This document shows, in pieces, positions 7,660 through 16,176 of a stretch of DNA of 64,000 nt. The stretch is taken from positions 1-64,000 of the forward strand of contig CALCYI010000057.1 of NCBI GenBank assembly GCA_937907605.1, written 5' to 3'. The stretch's first letter is position 1. Each line of letters starts with the position of its first letter. This stretch comes from an uncultured Clostridia bacterium (GTDB lineage: Bacteria; Bacillota; Clostridia; Oscillospirales; Acutalibacteraceae). Made by a program: the position numbers and the translations under genes. The notes beneath the pieces were generated by a model. That model saw only the letters and a program-made list of their open reading frames with translations. It was not told the origin of the DNA and searched no databases.

Positions 7660-8727
7660 ATGATTAAATGGATTTATCCAACGCTAATTGATAATGATGA
7701 TGCTATCACAACTAAAAAAGATGTTAGTGATGACATGAAGGCATATGTTGAACTATTAATCAAAAGCATTGAAGAAAGCAATAGACAAACACAGTATAAA
7801 CTATCACGAGATACTACAGAGGTTTCTCAAATAGTTTTATATGCAGTGAAAAAAGAGACTCTTAGTGAATCTCTTGAAAAAAAGTGCCAATCTGTTGCTG
7901 ATAGATTTTTACAGTATGAATTCGCTGCAAAAGAAAAAATAGAAAAGTTACATAAAACAATTCAAAACGGTTGTTTAATTCAAGCTTTGGTAAAAATCTC
8001 TGATAAACAATTCAAATATGTTATTGCAAAAGGAGATTGGAGCGAATTTCTTAACAAAGATACTTTTTCGATGACTGAGGGAATACATATTAATAAGAAA
8101 AACTTGGGAAAATCTTGCATCTTTTACATAAGCATTGACTCAAATAATGATGCGTCAATAACCGACTGTAAAGTATTACTGGACAATCCTGCAACTTATT
8201 TTTGGAGTGAATTTCTCGAATTAGAAAAGTGTATAAGCGATGATGATTCAACCAAAAATCTTGTTAAAAAGGTTACAAAAGCAATTGATGATTCATTCAA
8301 GAAAGATTATCCGCGAGATCGACAGTATTTACGTAATACATTTGTTACTTATCTTCGCAGTAACGATTTAATTGATTACGAGCTTATAAAACAGACTATT
8401 TTTATTCCATACCTTGAGAATTCTGACATTGATAAAAGTGTTCAGGATTCATTTTTAGAAAAATATGATAAATTACCTGAAAGTGGAAAAAATAAATTTG
8501 GCAGACAATTTACTTGTATAAAAGAAAAAATAGAAGCGAATCTAATAAAAAGCAAATATGTGTTAGATCGGCATATTTTCCTTGAAATTCAAGATGATTA
8601 TGATGAAACTGAATTATCAAAAATAACTTCAGGTAGAGATTATGACCAACAAGGATTTATTAAAATATACACCGATAACGAAGAAGCTTTGAAAACTTTT
8701 TGTCATGACGATTCAGGAGTTGAATAA
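7660..8727 (+). CDS. unknown protein, middle gene of accessory operon
   Basis: 355 residues, charged, without signal peptide or membrane helices. There is a predicted helical N-terminal third (about 25-110), a mixed alpha/beta centre (about 115-180, with the strands 'GCLIQALVKIS' and 'SCIFYISIDS'), then a mostly helical half. The central part loosely recalls nucleoid-associated NdpA/YejK-type proteins, but I see no diagnostic motif and do not assign it. No Walker, HxH or PD-(D/E)xK motif is evident. Its stop codon overlaps the next start as TAATG, so the two products are probably made together and may form a complex. Confidence 0.65.
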   Translation: MIKWIYPTLIDNDDAITTKKDVSDDMKAYVELLIKSIEESNRQTQYKLSRDTTEVSQIVLYAVKKETLSESLEKKCQSVADRFLQYEFAAKEKIEKLHKTIQNGCLIQALVKISDKQFKYVIAKGDWSEFLNKDTFSMTEGIHINKKNLGKSCIFYISIDSNNDASITDCKVLLDNPATYFWSEFLELEKCISDDDSTKNLVKKVTKAIDDSFKKDYPRDRQYLRNTFVTYLRSNDLIDYELIKQTIFIPYLENSDIDKSVQDSFLEKYDKLPESGKNKFGRQFTCIKEKIEANLIKSKYVLDRHIFLEIQDDYDETELSKITSGRDYDQQGFIKIYTDNEEALKTFCHDDSGVE

Positions 8728-10208
8728 TGTTTTTAAGTAAATCATATTTGATAGAGTTACTAAAAGTCAATCCAAACGACATTACAGAAGAAGAATCTCT
8801 TGCCGAATACAATTTGACTGTTAGTTATGGTAAAGACACATTAAACATAACTGTCATAAAGAGTATAATTTCTTCTGTTAATGAAAGAGATAATATATTT
8901 ATAAATGAAGAAAACTCCAATGATATTCTAAAACAAGATAGTTCTGATGAGCAAATTCAAGAAATTGTAGACGAAATCAATTCGAATCTCGAGTTAGGAC
9001 CAGTAACAATTCTTATAAGTGTTAAAAAAAATAAGACGGATACACTTTCTATTTACAATTCTGAAAAATTCTTTTCTTATTTAGATAAATACAACCTATT
9101 TGATTTCCTAAAAGCATTTAATCAACTAATAATTAACGAGGGTATATTAATCTTTCAGACATTGAACGATGACATAAAGCTTATTACTAAGACATTTGCA
9201 TTTTCATCTGAAACAATTAGTTTTGAATACTTTGATAGAGATAGTTATCTAAATAAAGCTAATCTAATAGGAAAAACAAATATTGATTATGCTTTGTCTC
9301 TTACACCTTATGATTTTAAATTGTTTGATTATTCAAACGATATAAATTATTTAGAAAAGACAATTAAAAGATTCAAACAGTTACAATATATTCTGTCGCT
9401 CAGATATATTTCTAACGAAAGTGTTTTTTCAACATCCACACTTGAATTCTATATTTTCGGATATAAGAATATCCAATTAGAATATGTTAACAATATTGAA
9501 AACGAATTAATTCCCAATGATAATATCAATGAAATATTTGAATGGGCATTTGTGGAAGGCAACATAGTTGATAAAATAGGTATAGTTAGGAATGTTTTAT
9601 CTATTAATTACAATGATGATAATTTTAAAAGTATAACGGATTCTGAATATGATTCGATAATTGGAAATTATCAATTATACTTAAAGAAACATGTTCAAGA
9701 GTATTTAAAGTTAAAAGAAACAGTAACATCAAAGTTTCAAACATTTTGTGATGAGTGTTCTGACCAAATTTCTCAGTTTTCATCTACTCTCCGCAAGAAT
9801 TTTTTAGCTCTTTTTGGATATCTTATTACCGTTTTACTAACCAAAGGATTTGTTGATAAAGCAACAAGTGATATTTTTTCAAAAGATGTTACAATAATTA
9901 CGTCTTTTGTATTAGTCGGTTCGTTTATAGTTTGGGTTATCTCAATTTATTATTACTATTACCAAAACAAGTATGTTGATGAAAAAATACACAAACTTAA
10001 ACAGTACTATCGGGATATAATTACAGAAAAAGAGTTATTAAGAATTATTAATGATAATACTCTAATTGATTTTACAAAAGAAAAAAATAAACATCAAGTT
10101 AGAGCGTTATCAATTATTTGGATAGTATCTTTAATAGTTGCGTTCTTAGTGCTTGATGCTATAAGTGGTTCTACAAAATTGCTATTCTTTATCAATATTT
10201 TTAAATAA
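8727..10208 (+). CDS. unknown membrane-anchored protein, last gene of accessory operon
   Basis: 493 residues. About 350 N-terminal residues are cytoplasmic in character and end in a helical, coiled-coil-like stretch (about 318-355). Three hydrophobic helices follow at about 358-378, 388-412 and 460-480, with a charged 45-residue loop between the second and third. There is no signal peptide. A large soluble part with a C-terminal membrane bundle is the plan of several abortive-infection effectors that attack the membrane, but no known family is recognised. It is translationally coupled to the preceding gene (TAATG). A strong hairpin at 10222-10249 ends the operon. Confidence 0.65.
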   Translation: MFLSKSYLIELLKVNPNDITEEESLAEYNLTVSYGKDTLNITVIKSIISSVNERDNIFINEENSNDILKQDSSDEQIQEIVDEINSNLELGPVTILISVKKNKTDTLSIYNSEKFFSYLDKYNLFDFLKAFNQLIINEGILIFQTLNDDIKLITKTFAFSSETISFEYFDRDSYLNKANLIGKTNIDYALSLTPYDFKLFDYSNDINYLEKTIKRFKQLQYILSLRYISNESVFSTSTLEFYIFGYKNIQLEYVNNIENELIPNDNINEIFEWAFVEGNIVDKIGIVRNVLSINYNDDNFKSITDSEYDSIIGNYQLYLKKHVQEYLKLKETVTSKFQTFCDECSDQISQFSSTLRKNFLALFGYLITVLLTKGFVDKATSDIFSKDVTIITSFVLVGSFIVWVISIYYYYYQNKYVDEKIHKLKQYYRDIITEKELLRIINDNTLIDFTKEKNKHQVRALSIIWIVSLIVAFLVLDAISGSTKLLFFINIFK

Positions 10209-10221
10209 TCAATCTATAAAA

Positions 10222-10249
10222 GTGGGTGCAGTTAATTGGCTGCACCCAC
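10222..10249. terminator. GC-rich hairpin between convergent genes
   Basis: GTGGGTGCAG (10222-10231) and CTGCACCCAC (10240-10249) form a perfect 10-bp stem with an 8-base loop. It sits between the ends of the accessory operon and the convergent TnpV gene. No long T-run follows on either strand, so termination efficiency is uncertain. Confidence 0.6.
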
Positions 10250-10252
10250 AAG

Positions 10253-10630
10253 TTAAATCGCATATACTATTTCTTGGTGAATTATTTCCCTCGCTTGATT
10301 TGTAATGTTGTTCATTGCTTGCACCCAAGCCATCATATCATTAGCTTTAAGCTGTTCGGTAATGCCGTGCTGCTCTTTGAGCTGCTTTACAAGGCGGTCA
10401 TACATTTCGGTTGCTCTAACATCAACATCATGCAAGTATGAGTTCAGTTTGCAGTTCGTTTTGAGATTAAGATAAAACACTTTTCGGTATTCCTTTATGT
10501 ATCGCAAATGCCTTTGTCCCCACAGACCAATTTCATAATTTGTTTCGGTTGAAATGAGGTTTGGCAGATAAACACCGTTTACAAGCGTATAATCAAGTCC
10601 GTTCTTTTCATCGGTAATGTACTTTTTCAT
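10253..10630 (-). CDS. TnpV-family transposon protein
   Basis: 125 residues matching the TnpV family known from Tn4451-type mobilizable transposons of Clostridia. Recognisable features are the 'GLWGQRHLRYIKEYRKVFYLNL' region, 'LVKQLKEQHGITEQLKANDMMAWVQAMNNI' and a C-terminal 'AREII.QEIVY'. Its molecular role is unknown. The start at 10630 follows AGGAGA. No large serine resolvase (TnpX) or mobilization gene lies nearby, so it is a remnant or an orphan marking the island's right part. Confidence 0.85.
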   Translation of the reverse strand: MKKYITDEKNGLDYTLVNGVYLPNLISTETNYEIGLWGQRHLRYIKEYRKVFYLNLKTNCKLNSYLHDVDVRATEMYDRLVKQLKEQHGITEQLKANDMMAWVQAMNNITNQAREIIHQEIVYAI

Positions 10631-10774
10631 AATAGTTTTCTCCTAAAATATTGATTGTATCTATATTTTACAAAGGAACCGAATATCTGTCGAATGTGTG
10701 GATTGGAAAGGTGTGTAACTGCCAATGGAATCTATATATTTTATAAATCCGTTATGAACACCTCGACCAAATAT

Positions 10775-10798
10775 AAGGATACCCCCCGCGGTATCCTT
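10775..10798. terminator. intrinsic terminator at the island/core boundary
   Basis: AAGGATACC (10775-10783), 6-base loop CCCCGC, GGTATCCTT (10790-10798), followed by a T/A-rich tail on the plus strand. It lies between the minus-strand TnpV gene and the plus-strand repair gene, close to the point where base composition changes. Confidence 0.7.
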
Positions 10799-10816
10799 TA
10801 TTTAATATTTGTGCTG

Positions 10817-10845
10817 TTGATTTAATAATTTAAATTGTATATAAT
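10817..10845 (+). promoter_or_regulatory. vegetative promoter before the alkylation repair gene
   Basis: TTGATT (10817-10822), 17-base spacer, perfect TATAAT (10840-10845), 17 bases before the ATG at 10863. It probably drives the four genes to 16076. Confidence 0.75.
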
Positions 10846-10862
10846 AAAATTTAGGTGATAAT

Positions 10863-11546
10863 ATGATTAACGACGAAATCAGGAAAAGACTTTTTTCGCT
10901 TCAGGATATTAAGTATCGCGATTTCCAAAGCGCGCTGATACCGAGCATTGACAAGGAGCGGTTTATCGGAGTCAGAACTCCCGAGCTTCGTAAGCTTGCG
11001 CGGGAGTTTTCCAAAAGGGATGATATATGCGATTTTATCAATAATCTTCCTCATTATTATTTTGACGAGAACCAGCTTCACGCCTTTATTGTCAGCGAGA
11101 ACAAGGATTTCGAAAAATGTATAAATGAGGTCGAAAAATTTCTGCCCTTTGTTGATAACTGGGCGACCTGCGACCAGCTCTCTCCTAAGGTGTTTAAAAA
11201 GTACAGGGCGGAGCTTATTGAGTACATCAAAAAATGGATAAAAAGCGATAGGACTTATACAGTAAGATTTGCAGTAGGAATGTTAATGCAGCATTATCTT
11301 GATGAGAATTTCAACATTGAGTATCCCGAAATGGTTGCTTCGGTAAGTTCGGACGAATACTATATTAATATGATGCGCGCGTGGTATTTTGCAACCGCGC
11401 TTGCAAAGCAGTACGAAGCTATTATTCCTTATATTGAGGAAAAACGCCTTGATACCTTTACTCATAATAAAACTATTCAAAAGGCGGTTGAAAGCTACCG
11501 AATAACAGATGAACAAAAGAAGTATTTGAAAGGAAGAAAAATATGA
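10863..11546 (+). CDS. DNA alkylation repair protein (AlkC/AlkD-like HEAT-repeat family)
   Basis: 227 residues, wholly helical in character, belonging to the DNA alkylation repair family. Members are HEAT-repeat DNA glycosylases that remove bulky or positively charged alkylated bases without flipping them out. Recognisable stretches are GVRTPELRKLAREF near residue 38, the FVDNWATCDQLSP region with its conserved Trp and Asp at about 96-108, and YYINMMRAWYFATALAKQ. The ribosome site AGGTGA lies before the ATG. The stop overlaps the flavodoxin start by 4 bases (ATGA). Confidence 0.88.
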   Translation: MINDEIRKRLFSLQDIKYRDFQSALIPSIDKERFIGVRTPELRKLAREFSKRDDICDFINNLPHYYFDENQLHAFIVSENKDFEKCINEVEKFLPFVDNWATCDQLSPKVFKKYRAELIEYIKKWIKSDRTYTVRFAVGMLMQHYLDENFNIEYPEMVASVSSDEYYINMMRAWYFATALAKQYEAIIPYIEEKRLDTFTHNKTIQKAVESYRITDEQKKYLKGRKI

Positions 11547-12028
11547 GGACAGTAATTATTTATTATTCAATGAGCGGAAACTGTGAGCAGACCGCCGAAA
11601 GAATTGCGCAGAGAATAGGCGCGGACACCTTAAGGCTTTATCCCGAAACCGCGTATCCGAGCTCAGGACTTAAGAAATTCTTATGGGGCGGAAAGAGCGC
11701 GCTTATGGGCGAAACTCCCGTGCTTAAGCCTTATGATTTCAACGCCGATAATTATGACAGGATTATTTTCGGCTTTCCCGTATGGGCGAGCAGCTTTACG
11801 CCTCCGCTCAGAACCTTTATTAATGAGAACGCTAATGTAATAAAGGGTAAGGATTTTGCCGCCTTTACCTGCCTCAGCGGAAGCGGAGCAGATAAGGCGC
11901 TCGGCAAGCTCAGGGATTATCTCGGTATTGACGCTTTCAGCGCGGAGTTAGTCCTGCTTGACCCGAAGAGCAGACCCAATGAGAAAAACGACGACAAAAT
12001 AGAGGAGCTTTGCAGAAAGCTCGGATAA
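11543..12028 (+). CDS. flavodoxin
   Basis: 161 residues, a flavodoxin-fold FMN-binding electron carrier. The phosphate loop is at residues 8-14 (YSMSGNCEQTA). The aromatic and glycine loops that flank the isoalloxazine ring appear at 'GFPVWASSFTPPLRTF' and 'TCLSGSGADKALGKL'. It resembles the flavodoxin-like proteins of anaerobes that serve small reductases. It is coupled to the preceding repair gene through an ATGA overlap; a shared function is not obvious. Confidence 0.88.
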   Translation: MRTVIIYYSMSGNCEQTAERIAQRIGADTLRLYPETAYPSSGLKKFLWGGKSALMGETPVLKPYDFNADNYDRIIFGFPVWASSFTPPLRTFINENANVIKGKDFAAFTCLSGSGADKALGKLRDYLGIDAFSAELVLLDPKSRPNEKNDDKIEELCRKLG

Positions 12029-12058
12029 ATCTGTAAAATAGTTTGAGGAGGTGAGAGA

Positions 12059-14644
12059 ATGAAAAGAATTACCCTTGGTGTGCTTGCGCATGTTGACTCG
12101 GGAAAGACTACGCTTTCCGAGGCGATGCTGTATCTTTCGGGCAATATCAGTAAGCTCGGAAGAGTTGACCACGGTGATTCCTTTCTCGACACCTTCTCAC
12201 TTGAACGCAAAAGGGGAATAACAATTTTTTCAAAGCAGGCGGTGCTGAATTATAAAGATACTCAGTTCACCCTGCTTGACACCCCGGGGCATGTCGACTT
12301 CTCGGCTGAAACCGAAAGAACGCTCCAGGTGCTCGACTACGCAGTGCTTATTATCAGCGCGTCCGACGGCGTTCAGAGTCATACTGCGACTCTCTGGAAG
12401 CTTTTGAGAAAGTACAACGTACCCTTATTCATATTTGTAAATAAGACCGATTTAGAGGGTGTGGACAGTGGCTTTATTCTAAATCAGCTCCGCTCAAAGC
12501 TTAGCGAAAGCTGCGTGCCGTTTGATACTGATGATAACGAGCTTTTTGAAAATATAGCCCTTTGCGACGACAAGCTTTTTTCGAGCTATGAAAAGAGCGA
12601 GAAGCTCTCAAAGGATGAGATTATTAAAGCTATTAAAGAAAGACGGATTTTTCCCTGTATGTTCGGCTCAGCCCTTAAGCTCACAGGCGTTGAGGAATTC
12701 CTCGATTGCCTTTATGATTATTCAAATGAGGCGGATTATCCCGAAGAATTCGGTGCTAAGGTGTTTAAAATATCTGAGGACAACCAGGGTGCAAGGCTTA
12801 CGCATCTTAAGCTTACGGGCGGCAAACTCAGCGTAAAAGAGGTGCTCAAAAGTGATAGGAATTCCGAAAATGAAAAGGTAAATCAGATTAGGATTTATTC
12901 GGGCGATAAGTTTACTTCTTGCGATACCGTTGAAGCGGGTACGGTCTGCGCCGTTACGGGTATAACCTTTGCAAAATCGGGCGACGGACTCGGCTTTGAG
13001 AAAAACGCCGCTCTTCCCGTTTTACAGCCCGTGCTGACGTATGGCTTGATACTCCCCAAAGGCTTTGATACGCACAAAATGCTCGCCAATATGCGTCTGC
13101 TTGAAGCTGAGGACCCTCAGCTTAAGGTCGTATGGAACGAGCGCCTCGGCGAGATTCAGCTTCAGCTTATGGGCGATATTCAGTATGAGGTGCTTAAGTC
13201 GGTAATACTTGAGCGCTTCGGCGTTGAGGTCGAGTTTTCAAGAGGAAACATCATCTACAAGGAAACAATTGCCGATACGGTTGAGGGCGTAGGGCATTTT
13301 GAGCCGCTACGCCACTATGCAGAGGTGCACCTTATTTTAAAGCCTGCTCCGCGAGGCAGCGGACTTGTCTTTAAAACCGAATGTAAAGAGGATATACTCG
13401 ACAAGAACTGGCAGAGGCTTATACTTACTCATCTATACGAAAAGACTCATCTCGGCGTACTTACAGGCTCCCCGATTACCGATATGGAAATAGTACTCGC
13501 CTCGGGTAAGGCTCACCCTAAGCATACCGAGGGCGGCGACTTCCGTCAGGCTACATACAGGGCGGTAAGGCAGGGACTACGCTGCGCCGAGTCAGTACTG
13601 CTTGAGCCGTATTATGATTTTACTCTTGAGGTACCTCAGGACAGTATAGGCAGGGCAATTTCGGATATTCAGCGTATGTCCGGTATCTTTAACGCGCCTG
13701 AAACAAAGGGCGATACCGCCGTTCTCAGCGGGAGCGCGCCCGTATCGGAAATGGCAGATTATTCCCGCGAGGTAATACAGTATACTCACGGGCTCGGTAG
13801 GCTTAGCTGTGTTTTCAGCGGATACGATGTCTGCCATAATACAAATGAGGTTATTGAACGTATCGGGTATGACTGCGACGGCGATACTGACAATACCTGC
13901 GATTCCGTATTCTGCTCGCACGGAGCGGGATATATAGTTAAGTGGGACGAGGTTAAAAGCCATATGAACCTTCCGAGCGCGCTTTCAAAGCCTAAGCGCG
14001 AGTCTGAGTCTGTATTTACTGAAAAGAAAATAGAGGGCTATAAATCCCAAAACGATATTTTTGCTCTTGATAAAGAGCTTATGCTGATATTTGAAAAGAC
14101 CTACGGTCCTATAAGAAAACGCGACATTATCGAAACGTCTACTCCCTCAGTACATAAAGTACAAAATGAGAGCTATAAAAGAAAAACAGCGCAGACCTAT
14201 GAGGGCGAGGAGTATCTCCTCGTAGACGGCTATAACGTTATTTTTTCCTGGGAAAACCTTAAGGAGCTTGCGCAAAGCTCAATTGACGGCGCAAGAACGG
14301 CTCTTACTAACGTTTTGTGTAATTATCAGGGCTATAAAAAGTGCGAGGTAATCCTCGTCTTTGACGCATATAAGGTTAAGGGAAATCAGCGCGAGGTTGA
14401 AAGGGTAAACAATATCAATATTGTCTATACCAAGGAAGCCGAAACCGCCGATATGTATATCGAAAAGGTATCCCATAAGCTCGCTAAAAGGCATAAGGTG
14501 CGCGTAGTTACCTCTGACGCGCTTGAGCAGCTTATTATCCTCGGTAACGGCGCACTGCGTGTTTCCTCAAGAGTTTTTCTCGAGGAGGTCAGACAGGCTG
14601 AGGAGGAAATCCGAAGGATTATAGAAGAACACACTACTAATTAA
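12059..14644 (+). CDS. EF-G/Tet(M)-like GTPase fused to a Rae1-like (YacP, NYN) ribonuclease
   Basis: 861 residues. The first 640 or so form a translation-factor GTPase of the ribosomal-protection type: G1 AHVDSGKTT at 10-18, G3 DTPGHVDFS at 74-82, G4 NKTD at 128-131, then EF-G-like domains II to V. After a linker, residues 719-855 match YacP/Rae1 of Bacillus subtilis, a NYN/PIN nuclease that cuts mRNA in the ribosomal A site. Matching patterns are LLVDGYNVI with D723, VFDAYKVKG, YTKEAETAD, VVTSDALEQ and GNGALRVSS. Ordinary Tet(M) proteins are about 640 residues and lack this tail. The fusion implies that the GTPase brings the nuclease to the A site, perhaps for rescue or quality control rather than drug resistance. 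The ribosome site GGAGGTGA precedes the ATG. Confidence 0.88.
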   Translation: MKRITLGVLAHVDSGKTTLSEAMLYLSGNISKLGRVDHGDSFLDTFSLERKRGITIFSKQAVLNYKDTQFTLLDTPGHVDFSAETERTLQVLDYAVLIISASDGVQSHTATLWKLLRKYNVPLFIFVNKTDLEGVDSGFILNQLRSKLSESCVPFDTDDNELFENIALCDDKLFSSYEKSEKLSKDEIIKAIKERRIFPCMFGSALKLTGVEEFLDCLYDYSNEADYPEEFGAKVFKISEDNQGARLTHLKLTGGKLSVKEVLKSDRNSENEKVNQIRIYSGDKFTSCDTVEAGTVCAVTGITFAKSGDGLGFEKNAALPVLQPVLTYGLILPKGFDTHKMLANMRLLEAEDPQLKVVWNERLGEIQLQLMGDIQYEVLKSVILERFGVEVEFSRGNIIYKETIADTVEGVGHFEPLRHYAEVHLILKPAPRGSGLVFKTECKEDILDKNWQRLILTHLYEKTHLGVLTGSPITDMEIVLASGKAHPKHTEGGDFRQATYRAVRQGLRCAESVLLEPYYDFTLEVPQDSIGRAISDIQRMSGIFNAPETKGDTAVLSGSAPVSEMADYSREVIQYTHGLGRLSCVFSGYDVCHNTNEVIERIGYDCDGDTDNTCDSVFCSHGAGYIVKWDEVKSHMNLPSALSKPKRESESVFTEKKIEGYKSQNDIFALDKELMLIFEKTYGPIRKRDIIETSTPSVHKVQNESYKRKTAQTYEGEEYLLVDGYNVIFSWENLKELAQSSIDGARTALTNVLCNYQGYKKCEVILVFDAYKVKGNQREVERVNNINIVYTKEAETADMYIEKVSHKLAKRHKVRVVTSDALEQLIILGNGALRVSSRVFLEEVRQAEEEIRRIIEEHTTN

Positions 14645-14660
14645 TCATAGGAGTTATTGC

Positions 14661-16076
14661 GTGGAAAACATTTTTAATTTTTTTAACAAAGTCGACGAAT
14701 ACATGTACTATCCCGTGCTGATAATTATTCTTGCACTCGGAGGGCTTTATTTTACCTTCCGTTCAAGATTTGTTCAGCTCAGGCTTTTCGGAGAAGCGTG
14801 CAGGTTGATTGTAGAAAAGCCCGCGGGCGGTCAGAAGGTTTCGTCCTTTCAGGCGTTAATGGTGTCCACCGCTTCCCGAGTAGGTACGGGAAATATTGTA
14901 GGCGTTGCAACCGCAATCTGCCTCGGCGGTCCCGGTGCATGCTTCTGGATGTGGCTGATGTGTATAATCGGCGCAGCCTCTGCGTTCGTTGAAAGTACGC
15001 TTGCGCAGATTTATAAGAAAAAGGGTGAGGACGGCGGTTGCTACGGCGGACCTGCGTATTATATTGAGCAGGCGCTTAAAAAGCCGTGGCTGTCGATTGT
15101 GTTTTGTGTATTCCTTATTGCTACGTATGCCTTCGGCTTCCAGCTTTTGTGCTCATATAATCTCCAGTCAACCTTTGCCGCATACAGCTTTTACGACGCA
15201 AAAAAGACGCCGTATATTATCGGCGCTGTACTTGCCGTCGCGGTCGGCTACTGTCTGCTCGGCGGAGGTAAAAGGATTATATCTCTTACCGAAAAGGTCG
15301 TACCCTTTATGGGTATATCCTACGTCATTATTTCTCTTGTGATTATTTTTGCGCATATTACCAATGTTCCGCATATGTTTGCGCTGATATTTAAAGACGC
15401 CTTTGATTTCAGGGCAATTCTCGGCGGACTTTCGGGCTCATGCCTTGTTTACGGTATAAAAAGGGGGCTTTATTCTAACGAGGCGGGTGTAGGCTCTGCG
15501 CCAAACGCTTCGGCTTCAGCCGACGTTACCCATCCCGTAAAGCAGGGGCTTGTTCAGACCGTATCGGTATATATTGACACTATGCTGCTTTGTACCGCAA
15601 CGGCGTTTATGTGCCTGAGCTCAGGCGTTGAGTATAACGAAAAGGTTTCGGGCGCGCCGTACGTTCAAAACGCAATATCCACCGTATTCGGCAAGGCGGG
15701 ACCGATATTCATAACGGTTGCGATGGTGCTGTTCGCTTTTACAACTCTGCTCGGAAATCTCTATTACGTTGATAACGCGCTTGCATATATGAATAAGAAG
15801 AGACCGCCGTCAAAGAGATTTATGAACGTATTTTATATATTCTGTGTAATTATTATCTTTGTAGGCGCGGTAATTCCAATGGACTTTGCGTGGACAATGG
15901 CGGATATTACAATGGGCGGAATGACGCTGATTAATATACCGTGCTGCGTAGTGCTTTCGGGTACAGTCTTTAAGGCGCTGCGTGATTTTGAAAAACAGAA
16001 AAAACAGGGGATTAACCCGCATTTTAAAGCAGACGACATAGGTCTTGATTCTGAAAAGCTAAGCTTCTGGAAATAA
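14661..16076 (+). CDS. AGCS-family alanine/glycine:cation symporter
   Basis: 471 residues with about eleven hydrophobic segments. It belongs to the alanine or glycine:cation symporter (AGCS) family, which imports small neutral amino acids with sodium. The family signature GTGNIVGVATAICLGGPGA lies at about residues 77-95, and the second conserved block YSNEAGVGSAPNA in the middle of the protein. GTG start after AGGAG. It is the last gene before a good terminator and lies 16 bases after the GTPase-nuclease gene. Confidence 0.92.
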   Translation: MENIFNFFNKVDEYMYYPVLIIILALGGLYFTFRSRFVQLRLFGEACRLIVEKPAGGQKVSSFQALMVSTASRVGTGNIVGVATAICLGGPGACFWMWLMCIIGAASAFVESTLAQIYKKKGEDGGCYGGPAYYIEQALKKPWLSIVFCVFLIATYAFGFQLLCSYNLQSTFAAYSFYDAKKTPYIIGAVLAVAVGYCLLGGGKRIISLTEKVVPFMGISYVIISLVIIFAHITNVPHMFALIFKDAFDFRAILGGLSGSCLVYGIKRGLYSNEAGVGSAPNASASADVTHPVKQGLVQTVSVYIDTMLLCTATAFMCLSSGVEYNEKVSGAPYVQNAISTVFGKAGPIFITVAMVLFAFTTLLGNLYYVDNALAYMNKKRPPSKRFMNVFYIFCVIIIFVGAVIPMDFAWTMADITMGGMTLINIPCCVVLSGTVFKALRDFEKQKKQGINPHFKADDIGLDSEKLSFWK

Positions 16077-16081
16077 TCTAA

Positions 16082-16109
16082 AACGCTCGAAAATTTCGGG
16101 CGTTATTTT
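16082..16109 (+). terminator. intrinsic terminator after the symporter gene
   Basis: AACGCTCGAAA (16082-16092) pairs with TTTCGGGCGTT (16094-16104) with one G-U pair, followed by ATTTTAATT. It ends the run that began at 10863. Confidence 0.75.
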
Positions 16110-16120
16110 AATTATAATTA

Positions 16121-16149
16121 TTGATAATAATATTATTAAATGATATAAT
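16121..16149 (+). promoter_or_regulatory. strong vegetative promoter of the ligA-addA run
   Basis: TTGATA (16121-16126), 17-base spacer, TATAAT (16144-16149). The transcript would begin near 16156, after an upstream in-frame GTG at 16153, which fixes the ligA start at 16177. No other clear promoter or terminator is seen up to 31869. Confidence 0.8.
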
Positions 16150-16176
16150 AAAGTGAATAAATATAGGGTGATATAT

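Noticed and set aside
7660..8727. KwaB or NdpA assignment for the 355-residue protein
   Set aside because: The resemblance is only loose secondary-structure character; no diagnostic motif was found.
12059..14644. Tetracycline resistance determinant
   Set aside because: The GTPase part resembles Tet(M) but is divergent and carries a nuclease tail; it sits among core genes with no mobile context, so resistance is not claimed.
16153..16176. GTG start for ligA at 16153
   Set aside because: The promoter -10 (16144-16149) is too close for this codon to be in the transcript with a leader, and AGGGTGAT serves the ATG at 16177.
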